Notes: a model not told the origin generated them from the sequence alone. 42,566 nucleotides of DNA from an uncultured Bacteroidota bacterium (GCA_903929195.1 CAIYTT010000164.1:1-42566); one strand, 5' to 3'; positions 27,901 through 37,500 are shown, counted from the stretch's first letter. Numbers and translations: made by a program.

Positions 27901-29695
27901 AAGTGGTGGTGGTAACGGTGGTGGTGGCAATAATGCAAGCGGTGCAAATACAGGTAACAATGGTGGTACGAATGCAGGCGGTGCAACCGGAAACAACAGT
28001 AACGGTGCTAATGGCAGCGGAACACAAGCGGGAAATAGTGCAAATGGAGGTAGTGGAAACAATAAAAACAATAAGGGCAACAGTAGTAGCACTACAAGCA
28101 GTAATCTTAAAGTGCTTTTCCCTAATATAAATCTATCAACCTTATCAAATACACAATTAGATTCGTTAGTAGAAATAATGGATTCTGTTGATGATGCCAA
28201 AGCACGAGCAGAAAAAGCCCTTGCCAAAGCAAAAAGAAAAGCAGCCCGCAAAGCCAGAAGAGCAAAATTACCGGAGTTGAACGGATTAGAACGATTTGCA
28301 GGGCATCTATTAACGTCTCTTACACATGTTACCGTAAATTACTCACAAACTGCCGGTACTACTTTACCCGGCTATATGGACAGTACTAAAATAATGGGTA
28401 TAAACACCAGTAACATGCAGCCAGGCTACGACTTTGTATATGGTTACCAGCCCAATGCTGCTTGGCTCGCTAAAATGGCTAATGACGGCAAACTAAGTCG
28501 AGATTCCTTATTTAATGCCCAGTTTCAGCAAACTTTCTCTACCAATTTATCGGGTACAGCCACTTTTCAACCTATTAAAGAAATTAAATTAGACCTTACA
28601 CTTACCAAAACATTTAGCAAATCGCATAGTGAACTATATGCCGATACCGGTTCGGGTGTGTTTAATCATTTTAACCCTTATGAAACCGGTTCTTTTAATG
28701 TATCATTCCTTTCGTTACATAGCATGTTCCCTAACTCAGGAGTAAATTCTGCTATATATAATCAGTTTTTATCAAACAGGCAAATCATTTCGAAACGATT
28801 AGGTGCTAGTAACCCCTATACCAATGGTTTACCCGACCCTACAAACCCTAACTATGCAAAAGGTTACACAGAGTTCTCTCAAGATGTACTTATACCTTCT
28901 TTTATAGCTGCTTATTCAGGCAATAATGCAGCAACAGCACCCTTAATAGATTATACGCATACTACAGTTTCCAACAATCCGTTTAAATATTTTATACCTA
29001 CCCCTAACTGGGTGTTTACCTATAACGGATTAAATAAATTACCGTTTTTTAGCGATATATTTTCCAGCTTCATTATTAAAAATGGCTATACAGGTACTAT
29101 GAATATGAATGGATTTACATCTAATTTAATGTTTACAGACTTGTATGGCTTAGGTTTCCCATCGTTTATAGATTCTAATTCTCATAATTATGTACCCTAT
29201 TTCCAAGTTCCGAATGTTACTATTTCTCAACAATTAAATCCATTAATAGGCTTCGATGCTGCTTTTAAGAACCATCTTACTGCTAAGTTCGAGATAAAGA
29301 AATCTAAAATGGAAAGTCTTAGTTTAATTGATTACCAAGTAAGTGAAAACACAAGTACTGAATATGTAATAGGTATGGGTTTTAGAAAAAAGGGCGTAAA
29401 ATTACCGTTCCCTGTTGCCGGTATCCGAAAACTGAAAAATGAATTGATAGCAAAAATAGATATTGGTTTCAGAGATGATAAAAATAGTAATACCTTTCTT
29501 GCCAACAATGTAAGTGTGGTATCAAGAGGGCAGCAGGTAATAACAATTCGACCATCAATAGATTATTCTGTTTCTCAGAAACTAACCTTACATTTCTTCT
29601 ACGACAGGTCTCAATCTATTCCTTATGTATCTAATGCTTATCCTACAACTACTGCCAAAGGTGGTGTAACATTAAGGTTCATTTTTGCACAATAA
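21971..29695 (+). CDS. sprA: SprA, T9SS outer-membrane translocon / gliding motility protein
   Basis: A 2574-aa protein forming the very large outer-membrane barrel through which T9SS cargo leaves the cell; it is needed for gliding in Flavobacterium. It starts with a TTG and an N-terminal signal or anchor (LIFKILFFATLVIALINATA). Typical SprA segments are the early GSGITVKPQGNVDVTFGGNW, the many beta-strand repeats, DPEGSIYIDNFEGTTSSYDL and the C-terminal barrel strand GGVTLRFIFAQ. It is about 170 residues longer than the Flavobacterium protein (about 2400), largely because of a Gly/Asn-rich stretch at residues about 1917-2047 followed by a Lys/Ala/Arg-rich helix (about 2071-2097). The surface proteins elsewhere in the window are its likely cargo. 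The identification is firm. Confidence 0.96.
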   Translation: MKGKNKLIFKILFFATLVIALINATARGFRPSFVFYEPAADTAKIDSPKAKKDSLRFPIYDQTGEPYTDYHRPGSIDLKDPKNYSKGFDFLPDSNRYDFHEKLGSEFIRNPTYMTLDEYIKYKGAVDEDSYFQRRLDAMMSFNKTPELPQMYKEGLFDRIFGGSGITVKPQGNVDVTFGGNWQNIKNPTLVQRAQKYGVFDFDMQMNINLLATIGDKMKLQISNNTKATFDYQNMQKLDYSGKEDEMLKKIEAGNVSFPLKSNLISGVQSLFGLKSTLQFGKLWVTGVISQQKSQRKSVTVQGGAQAQQFSIKATNYEENKDFLLSQYFHDNYDKALKDFPVINSTVTLNRIEVWVTNRTGAVNGVRKVLCFMDMGEANPYEPFLANPNSGIRGGLPDNRSNRLYTDLVQNPNGRLQSSATNSAISLGLTQGTDFEPTTARQLSPSEFSFNPQLGYIMLNSQMNSDDVLGVAFRYTYKGKVYQVGEFAEDLPPDTTNPKVLFLKLLKGTSSRPALPVWHLMMKNIYALGGVGVTKDNFTLNVLYQNPGGGELRYMPEGQLEGTPFISLLNLDRLNSQGEPHPDGVFDFVDGITINTQQGKIIFPELEPFGNDLSIATKGPDQIQLSKKYLFQVLYDSTKTVAIQSQQNDHFIIKGTFKSNSSSDIYLGGFNIPPGSVSVTAGGTKLTENTDYSIDYSLGRVKILNSGILNSGVPINIQYEDNSTFGFQQQNFMGARFDYYVNRNLTLGGTVMRLNERPFTQQVTYGEDPIKNTVIGLDANYQKEVPGLTRLLDKLPIYATTATSFINTSLEVAGLLPNHPKQIDALDPEGSIYIDNFEGTTSSYDLKFPSIAWSMSSTPRGAVDKHGVTLFPEAAFDDELKYGINRARLAWYTIEPTLVDPGSSVPNYVKDDSNQHYIRLVQIPEVFPNQQTASLQGSLSTFDLAYYPREKGAYNFDNVNINSDNTLINPASRWGGIMRPIDNTDFEASNVEFIQFWVMDPFINNPNSNGGSLFLNLGDVSEDILKDSRLFFENGIPAPFDGTKLDTTAWGYVPKFEQQITRAFDNDVTTRNLQDVGYDGLPDSALAPGMLCERTKFLPYLNSLKSKLNPAAYAAVYSDPCNDNYQYYRGAQFDSSNNGNGSSILLRYKKYNNPQGNSPVTDPNAAYATSETTIPESEDINRDNTLNEAESYFQYRIDLHPNMSVGTNNIINIQNSSVKLPNGKIEQEKWYQFKIPIHNYDHVIGGISDFRSIRFMRMFMSGWQDSVIMRFASLELGRNQWRTYNYSLLAPGENVPQQNQGLTEFSVTSVSIEENGQRTPIPYVIPPGVSRQLTSVSSGQTIQLNEQALSLKACALQDGDARAVFKEVNLDMRQFTYLRMFIHAESQVGQQPINNADVDAIIRLGSDFTNNYYEYRMPLTITPPGVSALNTDAIWPASNEVDIVLQDLVNAKKQRDALNIPFNVPYYTTDSKGNTIVVVGSPNIGGAKNIMLGLMNPKKTNRTPGDDGQPKCIEVWFDELRMAGMNDHAGYAAAGKMNVQLADLGNYNLSGSWHSAGYGTIDQKINQRSQDDYYQYNTSTNLSLGKLLPKTWGVQLPLYVGYTQNVSTPKYDPYNQDYLLTDELNAAKSAKKRDSINSVAQDFTSIASVNLTNVRITGNTANAAKKFRTPWSIKNFDFTVSYNNQFKHNPTVSEDLLTTTKLGVGYAYNLKIKPIEPFKSIIKSKSKWFGLIKDFNFTPLPTTYTMRNDLNRVVQQTQIRNINDGSGYQIPSTFYKSFNWTRVYTVRWELTKSLTCDYTATNISRIDEPYGRISTKEKEDSLWQRILTFGHNTSYRQTFNSSYNVPLSKLPLTDWMTCRLSYAANYSWTGAAPVAYDLGNTIGNTQTKTIVGDLNMSTLYNKWRWMRALNSKTSAQNQTGIKQAGNINDKPGAKGGGANGNNKSTAPILPGGGNGNDPGGGKGGNQGNSNANGGGGASGGGNGGGGNNASGANTGNNGGTNAGGATGNNSNGANGSGTQAGNSANGGSGNNKNNKGNSSSTTSSNLKVLFPNINLSTLSNTQLDSLVEIMDSVDDAKARAEKALAKAKRKAARKARRAKLPELNGLERFAGHLLTSLTHVTVNYSQTAGTTLPGYMDSTKIMGINTSNMQPGYDFVYGYQPNAAWLAKMANDGKLSRDSLFNAQFQQTFSTNLSGTATFQPIKEIKLDLTLTKTFSKSHSELYADTGSGVFNHFNPYETGSFNVSFLSLHSMFPNSGVNSAIYNQFLSNRQIISKRLGASNPYTNGLPDPTNPNYAKGYTEFSQDVLIPSFIAAYSGNNAATAPLIDYTHTTVSNNPFKYFIPTPNWVFTYNGLNKLPFFSDIFSSFIIKNGYTGTMNMNGFTSNLMFTDLYGLGFPSFIDSNSHNYVPYFQVPNVTISQQLNPLIGFDAAFKNHLTAKFEIKKSKMESLSLIDYQVSENTSTEYVIGMGFRKKGVKLPFPVAGIRKLKNELIAKIDIGFRDDKNSNTFLANNVSVVSRGQQVITIRPSIDYSVSQKLTLHFFYDRSQSIPYVSNAYPTTTAKGGVTLRFIFAQ
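27720..28110 (+). repeat. Gly/Asn-rich low-complexity insert in sprA
   Basis: About 130 codons dominated by Gly, Asn, Ser, Ala (for example GGGGASGGGNGGGGNNASG), encoded by GGT/GGC/AAT triplet repeats. G+C is clearly above the neighbouring coding sequence. It breaks up an otherwise barrel-like protein and would form a flexible loop. Confidence 0.75.
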
Positions 29696-29742
29696 GAAAC
29701 TTTAGTTACATTCCCTTATTTTTTATTTTTAAAGTTAGTAAT

Positions 29743-30216
29743 ATGACAAATAATTTTGAAAAAATGTTGGAATTAGTAACCACGTTTTTTGATACCAAAA
29801 ATGACCCCGACCAAATTAGTGTTACAGAAGAAGATAGAGAAAAGCTACTGGCTATTCACCCCTCAACCTTATCGGAATTAGCTAATGAGGACGGCCCAAT
29901 AGTTTGGATACTTATGATACCTACCACAAAAGAACTCATGTACCGGTTTATAAGCAGCGAAATATCAGAAACACAATTATTGACAGCTACCCCTATAGGT
30001 ATTCAGTACGATTGTGTATATCTTTGTTCTGCAACTGTTCTCACCGAGTTTCAAGGAAGGGGACTTGCTAAAAAAGTGGCATTAGAAGCTTTAGATGCTA
30101 TCTGCCAAACCCACCCAATAAAACATCTTTTTTATTGGCAATTTAGTGAAGGAGGCAAAGCCCTTGCCCATTCTATTGCTAAGCAAAAAGGTATGGAGTT
30201 ACTGGAGCGGAATTAG
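29743..30216 (+). CDS. GNAT-like acetyltransferase
   Basis: A 157-aa cytoplasmic protein. The acetyl-CoA-binding motif A is visible as CSATVLTEFQGRGLAKKVAL, with the QGRGLA pyrophosphate loop at residues 104-109; the preceding strand and following helix (EALDAICQT) complete the GNAT core. The N-terminal part (1-60) is less typical. The substrate cannot be predicted. It stands alone 47 bp after sprA; the first ~187-bp direct repeat begins 21 bp after its stop. Confidence 0.65.
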   Translation: MTNNFEKMLELVTTFFDTKNDPDQISVTEEDREKLLAIHPSTLSELANEDGPIVWILMIPTTKELMYRFISSEISETQLLTATPIGIQYDCVYLCSATVLTEFQGRGLAKKVALEALDAICQTHPIKHLFYWQFSEGGKALAHSIAKQKGMELLERN

Positions 30217-30538
30217 GGGAGCATGAAAAATAGTATAAACAAAGCTCACCGATGACCGTCATTACGGCCTTCGCAAAATCTTCTCACGGTTCGCAATTGG
30301 CTAAGTGGGTTAAATCGGGCTTTTTTCATGTTTTAAGGACAGATTGCAAATTCTTGGGAGATTCCGCGAAATGCGGAATGACGACCAATTATTGGGCATT
30401 ATTTCGTGGTTTTCAAGTTTTTAAAAACACCATTCCCCAAAAGGAACAATAAACCCAAAAAAATTAATATAAAAACTCCAAAAAATGTATCTATATTTGA
30501 AAAATTATTTCTTATTAACATAAAATCTGCTAATTTTT
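30217..30538. other. Intergenic region with repeat copy 1, 322 bp
   Basis: Mostly filled by copy 1 of the 187-bp direct repeat (30238-30425). The last 110 bases before the NHL gene contain a -7-like TATATTTG (30492-30499) 39 bp before the ATG, with no matching -33 TTG. Confidence 0.5.
30238..30425 (+). repeat. 187-bp direct repeat, copy 1
   Basis: 188 bp from AACAAAGCTCACCGATGACC to TTTTCAAGTTTTTAAA, about 90% identical by eye to copy 2 at 33311-33496. It contains a hairpin (ATTCCGC, 5-nt loop, GCGGAAT; 30361-30379) and a T6 run. The two copies flank the NHL-repeat gene. Confidence 0.85.
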
Positions 30539-33274
30539 ATGAAAAAATTCATCTTTTTATTTCTGTTTTTTTGCAGCTTGTTTAGTGGCTTTTATGTACA
30601 TGCACAATTAGATATAATTACCACTGTAGCTGGTAATAGTACAGCTGGTTATACGGGAGACGGTGGACCTGCAACGGCTGCAACTTTTAATGGAGTTGCT
30701 GATGTAGCTATAGATAGATTTGGAAATATTTACATTGTAGACATAGCATATGCTTGTTTGCGTAAAGTAAATACTATTGGTATAGTTAGTACGATTGCAG
30801 GTACTGGGTATCCAGGATATTCTGGAGATGGAGGGCCTGCATCGGCAGCTCAATTAAGCGGTCCTAATGGGGTAGTGACTGATGGAAGCGGAAATATATA
30901 TATTGCTGAGTATGGTAATAGCGTGATACGAAAAATAAATAGTAGTGGAGTAATTAGTACATTTGCAGGCAATGGAACAAGAGGTTACAGCGGTGATGGT
31001 GGGGCAGCAAATGTGGCAAAATTAAACAGCCCTGTAGGAATTGTTATTGATAGAAGTGGGAATATTTACATTAGTGATAATTTAAATAATCGAATTCGAA
31101 AAATTGATAGTAGTGGAATTATTAGCACAATTGCAGGTAATGGAACTCCTGGTTATAGTGGTGATGGTTCTGCAGCAACATTAGCTGCTTTAAACGGTCC
31201 ATGGGGTATATCTTGTGATACATTTGGGAATGTTTACGTTTCTGATAATAACAATAGCCGTGTTCGTAAAATAAATAATAGTGGTATAATAAGCACAATA
31301 GCAGGAACTGGCATAGTAGGCTACAGTGGTGATGGGGGTGATGCAACAGCAGCCAAAATTAATAATCCTTTGGGTCTTGCATGTGATGCTTCTGGGAATG
31401 TTTATATTGGTGATAATTATAATTTCCGCCTTCGAAAAGTAAATAGTTCTACTGGAATTATCAGTACATTTGCGGGCAATGGGCTTGGTAGTGGCTACTT
31501 TTGCGATGACGTAGTGGCAACAGCTGGATCAATTAGTGTTGTTCAAGGTATAACAGTTGATACCTTTGGGAATGTTTACTTTGCTGATATTAACAATTAT
31601 CGTGTTCGAAAAGTAGGATTAGGAGCTCCTGTTGCGATTGCAGACAGTTTTTCTGTTTATATTGTCAACACATGCTCTGGATTGAATTTTTGGATAAATA
31701 CTAATCACTATGTTACAGGACAGCATATCATTACTTATTTTGGTAATGGACAACATTTAGATACTTTAACAAGTGTTCTTGGAATAACAGGATTTGAAAA
31801 CTTTACAAAGGATTATTCTTCTTCGGGTACTTATACTATAAAACATATATTATATAATGGCTCAATTGCAGTAGATAGTATTACTTACTCTCACAATTTT
31901 TCAGCTTGTCAAAGTTTTAATATTAATTTTTATTACGATGCTAATGGAAATTGCATAAAAGATAGTGCTGAAAATTACTATAACCTAAATGAATTAACCG
32001 AAATTGATTCTAATGGAATTGCAATTGATACGGTTTCTTCAACATCAGGTTTTAACTATTTAGCTTATGGTAGTATTGGTGACATTTACTCTTTTAAAGT
32101 ATTGTCATCTACGCCTGGTACACAAATTAACTGCCCATCTACTGCAATAATAAATGATACACTAATACCCGGGAGTCAGATAACAAAATATTTTGCTATT
32201 AACTGTGATACGGTTACCAATTTTGATGTTTGGGCTATTGCTTGTACTCGTACCGGCAGGCATAGGCAAGAGATCAATTTTATTGCTGGCAATACTTTTT
32301 GCACACCAGAAACCTCTGCTTTAACCTTAAATTTTAGTCCAAACTATTATTTTAGTGCTGCAGTACCTGCCCCAACTTCTGTTATTGGCAATACCATTAC
32401 TTGGGATATAAGTTCCCTTTCTTATATTAACTCTCCTCAATTAATTCATGTTTATCTTGACGTGCCGGGTACTTGGTTAACTCCCGGTGATACTATAATG
32501 AGTAATGCGGTAATAACACCTACAATTGGTGATTATGATAGTACCAATAACCATATAAACCGGGTAGATACTGTAAAATCTTCTTTCGACCCGAATGAAA
32601 TTGCAGTGTTGCCAAGTGGCTGCATACCTGCCGACACAGTTACAAATTTGCAATATTCTATACTATTCGAGAATACCGGTAATGACACTGCGCATAACAT
32701 ATATATTATGGATACCCTTAGCTATTATCTAAATCCTTATTCTTTAAGAATTGTAGCGGCATCGCATACCATGAACACCAGTAGGTGGTATGATCCAAGT
32801 ATTTATTCTTACATAGTAAAATTTGAATTCCCGGGAATCAACCTGTTAGACAGCAGCCACCACGGCTTGTGCGATGGTATGGTACTCTTTAAAATCAAAA
32901 CAAATAGTGGTTTTTTAAGTGCAGGTGCAAACATTTTTAATCATGCAGGCATCTTCTTTGACGACAACCCGGTAGTAATGACCAATTATATTGCTAATAC
33001 AGTTGGTTGTGGTACATTAAATACAGTAAAAGCCCCAACAGCCCAAGCAGACCTTTACCCCAACCCAGCTACCGATGAACTTATAATAAAAACAGACCCA
33101 ACCGCATTTGCAAATTTTGTAATAACCAATATTATGGGTCAAGAGCAATTGCACCAAACCCTAACAACAGCAACTACCAAGCTAAATATAAGTAACTTAG
33201 CAGCAGGGCTTTACTATGTTACTTTTAAGGGCGAAGGTGGGGAACTTGTAAAGAAATTAGTTAAGTTGAAGTGA
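30539..33274 (+). CDS. NHL-repeat secreted protein with T9SS type A sorting domain
   Basis: A 911-aa exported protein. Signal peptide residues 1-22 (cleaved near YVHAQ). Six NHL-type blades of about 56 residues follow (about 25-365), each with the pattern IAGNGTPGYSGDGGPAxAA, GNIYISDNxNxRIRK and GIISTIAG; they should form a six-bladed propeller for binding proteins or sugars. Next comes a region with DPNEIAV and VTNLQYSILFENTGNDTAHN (DUF11/DUF7619-like, about 680-830), and a C-terminal type A sorting domain (ADLYPNPATDELII to KKLVKLK). It is thus carried out by T9SS and likely surface-anchored. The ligand is unknown. The gene sits between two copies of a direct repeat. Confidence 0.88.
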   Translation: MKKFIFLFLFFCSLFSGFYVHAQLDIITTVAGNSTAGYTGDGGPATAATFNGVADVAIDRFGNIYIVDIAYACLRKVNTIGIVSTIAGTGYPGYSGDGGPASAAQLSGPNGVVTDGSGNIYIAEYGNSVIRKINSSGVISTFAGNGTRGYSGDGGAANVAKLNSPVGIVIDRSGNIYISDNLNNRIRKIDSSGIISTIAGNGTPGYSGDGSAATLAALNGPWGISCDTFGNVYVSDNNNSRVRKINNSGIISTIAGTGIVGYSGDGGDATAAKINNPLGLACDASGNVYIGDNYNFRLRKVNSSTGIISTFAGNGLGSGYFCDDVVATAGSISVVQGITVDTFGNVYFADINNYRVRKVGLGAPVAIADSFSVYIVNTCSGLNFWINTNHYVTGQHIITYFGNGQHLDTLTSVLGITGFENFTKDYSSSGTYTIKHILYNGSIAVDSITYSHNFSACQSFNINFYYDANGNCIKDSAENYYNLNELTEIDSNGIAIDTVSSTSGFNYLAYGSIGDIYSFKVLSSTPGTQINCPSTAIINDTLIPGSQITKYFAINCDTVTNFDVWAIACTRTGRHRQEINFIAGNTFCTPETSALTLNFSPNYYFSAAVPAPTSVIGNTITWDISSLSYINSPQLIHVYLDVPGTWLTPGDTIMSNAVITPTIGDYDSTNNHINRVDTVKSSFDPNEIAVLPSGCIPADTVTNLQYSILFENTGNDTAHNIYIMDTLSYYLNPYSLRIVAASHTMNTSRWYDPSIYSYIVKFEFPGINLLDSSHHGLCDGMVLFKIKTNSGFLSAGANIFNHAGIFFDDNPVVMTNYIANTVGCGTLNTVKAPTAQADLYPNPATDELIIKTDPTAFANFVITNIMGQEQLHQTLTTATTKLNISNLAAGLYYVTFKGEGGELVKKLVKLK

Positions 33275-33310
33275 TAAATGTTAGGTTTGGCACACCTACA
33301 TAAAATCATG

Positions 33311-33496
33311 AACAAAGCTCACCGATGACCGTCATTTCGCCCTTCGCAAAATCTCCTCCCGGTTAGCAATTGGCTAAATGGGTCAAATCGGGCTTTTTTC
33401 ATGTTTTAAGGACAGATTGCAGGTTCTCGTCATTCCGCAAAGGGCGGAATGACGACCAATTATTGGGCATTATTTCGTGGTTTTCAAGTTTTTAAA
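33311..33496 (+). repeat. 187-bp direct repeat, copy 2
   Basis: 186 bp, same orientation as copy 1 at 30238-30425. Here the hairpin is longer: CGTCATTCCGC (33428-33438) pairs perfectly with GCGGAATGACG (33444-33454), 11 bp with a 5-nt loop. It lies between the convergent NHL and porP-like genes and may act as a bidirectional transcription barrier. Confidence 0.85.
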
Positions 33497-33532
33497 GCCT
33501 ATCTCCGATTAGATGGCATTTGTTTGAACTTG

Positions 33533-34573
33533 TTAAAACCTTGGGCAAACCGTTTTCTTTAGTACCCCATTTTTACCACCATAGCTGCCGGATATGAATG
33601 CAGTAAATTCAATACCGCCTTGTAAGTTACTAGCTTCTTTTAATGTAGATACATTTACATCGTAGCTTACACCGAATGACATGTTTTTGACTTTAACTTT
33701 AACAACGGGAATAATGGCATCATTATATCTGTAAAAGCAACCGCCGCTTAATGCAAATAATTGTTCGGGGCCCATTTCTTTTTGAGACCATATAGCCATA
33801 CCGCCAATCATAATTTCTTGATACGTACCCTGTTGTGCAAAATTTAATTGTGCCTGCATTACCAATTGGTCATTAAGTAATACTCCGGTTGCTGCATTGG
33901 CATTCCACCTTATGTTCTCATTTACATCGGCAGTTTTGTAATAAGACATGTTGGGCTGGGTTATATGGTAAGCAGATACTCCCAATATATACGTAGCATT
34001 ATTAAATTCGCCGGAACTGGTGTTGAAATTGACACCGGCACCAATGTCCCAAAATGTCATTTTGGGTGCAGGTAAATTTTCTATTGCCGGGTTTAACGGA
34101 CTATAGCTCCCATTTAAATACTGATTATTAAAGGTTGCTTTACTGGGGTCGAAACTGTATTGTACATAACCACCTGTAAACCCTACCGATAAATAAGTGT
34201 GGTGGTCGGCATTTATTGATTTATTATAATTAATTGCCGGATAAAAAGTAGTGATAGCTTGGTCTATACTACCTGCTTTATCGCTGAAACCAAGAACCCC
34301 GAAGCTCAAAAAGTCTTCTGATGTTCTGCTTACGGATACTCTCGTTTCTGCACTTATTAGTATTGTTTGGTAAGGGTGCGAAATACTACTCCACTGGTTT
34401 CTGAAATAAGCTCCAAATTTGTAATCATCGGAAAAAACACCTGTTAAAGCCGGATTACGTAATATGGAAGTTTCATAAAATTGTGAAAAGTGTATATCTG
34501 CCTGCCCCCTTGTTACCAATGGTATAAGTAAGATAGCAGTAACTAAAATATAATTATTTAAATTAAATTTCAT
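33533..34573 (-). CDS. PorP/SprF-family T9SS membrane protein
   Basis: A 346-aa outer-membrane beta-barrel protein of the PorP/SprF family. A signal peptide (NYILVTAILLIPLVTRGQA) is followed by the family start ADIHFSQFYETSILRNPALT and GVFSDDYKFGAYFRNQWSSI, and the family end TVCPRF. SprF-type members stand next to genes for large T9SS type B adhesins and are needed for their export or attachment. Here it lies 12 bp after the 1517-aa PKD adhesin gene in the same direction, so the two should be one operon and one functional pair. Confidence 0.92.
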   Translation of the reverse strand: MKFNLNNYILVTAILLIPLVTRGQADIHFSQFYETSILRNPALTGVFSDDYKFGAYFRNQWSSISHPYQTILISAETRVSVSRTSEDFLSFGVLGFSDKAGSIDQAITTFYPAINYNKSINADHHTYLSVGFTGGYVQYSFDPSKATFNNQYLNGSYSPLNPAIENLPAPKMTFWDIGAGVNFNTSSGEFNNATYILGVSAYHITQPNMSYYKTADVNENIRWNANAATGVLLNDQLVMQAQLNFAQQGTYQEIMIGGMAIWSQKEMGPEQLFALSGGCFYRYNDAIIPVVKVKVKNMSFGVSYDVNVSTLKEASNLQGGIEFTAFISGSYGGKNGVLKKTVCPRF

Positions 34574-34585
34574 GTTCTTTGCATT

Positions 34586-37500
34586 TTATTTTAATATGGT
34601 TACATCGCCTTTTATACTCAATGGCGCACCTGCTTCGCAAGTGGCATCAATAATATAAACATATACATCCGGTCTTGGTTTGCCGCCCATATAAGAACCG
34701 TCCCAAGCATTCGACATATCATTTATGGCTATGCCGCTTCTTTCAAATAATAACTCGCCCCAGCGGTTATATATCCTGAATGATTTTATGATACTCACAC
34801 CTGTACCCCTTGGGTAGAACACATCATTTTGTCCGTCTCCGTTAGGGGTAAAGGTATTTGGTATAAATAGCTGTTTGTCATCGCAATAGATTCTTATGGT
34901 AACACTGTCTGTAGCTGTGCAACTGTAAACAGTGGCAACAGTAACGGTATAGGTTGTGGTACTTTGCATACTCGCTTTAGGATTAGAGCAACTATCGCAA
35001 CTAAGTGTTTGTGCCGGCGACCAACTATATGTATTTATTAGGTTTCCGGTAGCATTTAATTGCGCAACAGAACCGGCAAGTAATAATTGGTCGGGGCCGG
35101 CATTTACTTGCGGTAAAGGATGTACTACAATCGTTACATAATTGGTATCTGGAATACAAGAACCTAATTGTGCAATTACGGTATAGACTGTATTAGAATG
35201 TGGAGTAGCAACCGGGTCCCAAATATTATCGGCACTTAGTCCGGTTGAAGGTATCCAAGTAAATTTAGTTGCACCTGAGTCTGTAAGTTGCACATTTACG
35301 CCATCGCATATTACGGCATCTCCATGAGCAGTACTTATTGTTTTTGTTTTTAGAAATACACTAACTGTATCTGTATTTTGGCATCCATGTATATCTGTGC
35401 CGGTTACGGTATATTGTGTAACTACTGTAGGTGATGCTTGTGTTACAGTACATGCTGTGCAACTTAATGTAGCACCGGGACTCCAAGTATAAGATACACC
35501 ACCATAGCCAATTAATGTGGCGGCATCGCCTAAGCAAACAATAGTATCCGGACTAACCGTAATAACAGGAGGTGGGAAAACAGTGATGTTTTCAGTAACA
35601 TTGCCTGTACATCCCCATCCGTCAGTTACCGTTAAACTAACAGCAAAAGTACCGGTAACAGAATAAATATATGGCGGGTTACTTATGTCGCTTGTATCCA
35701 GACCGTTAATGGTCCAATGCCACGATGTAATTGTAGAGAAGAAACTTTTGGAGGTATCTTTAAAATTGATTGGTGTATTTAAACATACCGGATTTGGCAT
35801 TGTAGTAAAGCCGGGAGTTACCAAATCAACTTTTATGGTATCAGTACCCATACTTGAATTCTGGCAACCCGTATTATCACTTAATATCAACTTAGGTATA
35901 TATGCACCAGGCAATACATAAACATGTACTGAGCTATCAGCTAAAGAAGCTGTACTTGTATTACCATCGGCATAGTCCCATATAATATTAGGTACATTAT
36001 GAATATTGGCATGAAAAGTAACAGTAAGTGGCGAGCAACCTCTAAGAGGTCCATAAGTAAATGCACCTGCATATCCAAATATATCAATATGTCCAAAAGC
36101 GGTATCCCTACAACCTGCTGCATTTGCTTCTATTAACATTACGGTATCGTAGCCGGGAGTAATATATAAATTAGAAGGCGAAGTGGAGAAAGACGTACTA
36201 CCATCTCCTAAAAACCATTCGCAACCAATAGCACCTGTACTAGTATTAATGAAATGCACGGTTAGTGGCGGACATACAGTAAAAGAATCATCCATTGTAA
36301 AAGACGCATGAGGGGCAGTTACATTTATGTAATTTACATAAACAGCCGTATCTGTGCATCCATGTATATCAACTACTGCTAATTTTACAGTATAAGAACC
36401 ATTAAATGCATAAGCATGTGTGGGCGAAGTGAGTGTTGAAGTATCACCGTCACCAAACATCCAATAAGAGCTTACAATACCGGTACTCAAGTTATTAAAT
36501 GTAATAGGAATATTTCTACAAGGCGTAGTATTACTTGCGGTAAAAATGGCATGGGGTCTATAAACAGTAATTAACGGTGTTCGCAAGAGCGTGTCTTTGC
36601 ACCCAATATTATCTGTTACTATTTCTGTAACTCCATAAGTACCTGCTGCCGTATAAGTATGTACCGTTGTGGTAGAGGTAGTTGTGGTAGAGGTACCATC
36701 GCCAAAAGCCCATTGGTAGCCGGTAAGTGTAAGTCCGGTAACATCGGTAGTATGGTCGGTAAAGGTAACAGTTAGTGGCCAACAACCGCTAACCGGTGTT
36801 GCACTAAAGCTATCAGCAGGTTTACCTACAGTAATATAATTGGTTCTTGTAACGGTATCAAAACAACCGTGAGAGTCTAAAATAACTAAGCTGATAGTAT
36901 ATATCCCGGGAACATAAAAAGTATCTCCATATATTGCAGTTGTATCTTCCATATAAACACCATTTACAAACCAATAATACCCGGCTGCAGTGCCACCGGT
37001 TACAGTTGGTGTAAACACAGTGTATCCATATTTGCAAATTTGGGTATCGCTGGCTGTAAAATGAGGTAGTGGTTTAAATAAATTTACTGATGCCGTAGCG
37101 GTATCTCTACATCCGCTTCTGGAATTATAGGTTACCAACGTTACGGTATAGATACCTAATGCAGGGTAATTATGTGTAGGATTGTTTGCAGTACTAGAAG
37201 TGCCGTCTCCAAAATACCACTCATGCCAAGTTGCCCCTATAGATGCCGAATCCACAAAGTTTACAGTAGTTGGCGGTACACAAATAGGGCTGAAACGGAT
37301 AACAGATTTTGGTGAATCTATTGTAATGTAATTCGAGATTGTAAACGGAGCACTTGGACATCCATTGTTATACACTATTAAAGTTACAGTAAAAATACCC
37401 GGCAAGGGATAGTGGTGTGTAGGTGTTGGGCAAGCACAACTGTCAATTCCTCCATCTCCATACGTCCATTTGTAGTCGGTTATGGTGCCTGTAGATGTAC

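Noticed and set aside
27753-28130. Long frames on both strands in the Gly/Asn-rich part of sprA
   Set aside because: They arise from triplet-repeat low complexity; the sprA frame is continuous through the region.
30252-30452. 66-codon frame inside direct repeat copy 1
   Set aside because: Copy 2 does not keep the frame open, and the sequence is better explained as a non-coding repeat.
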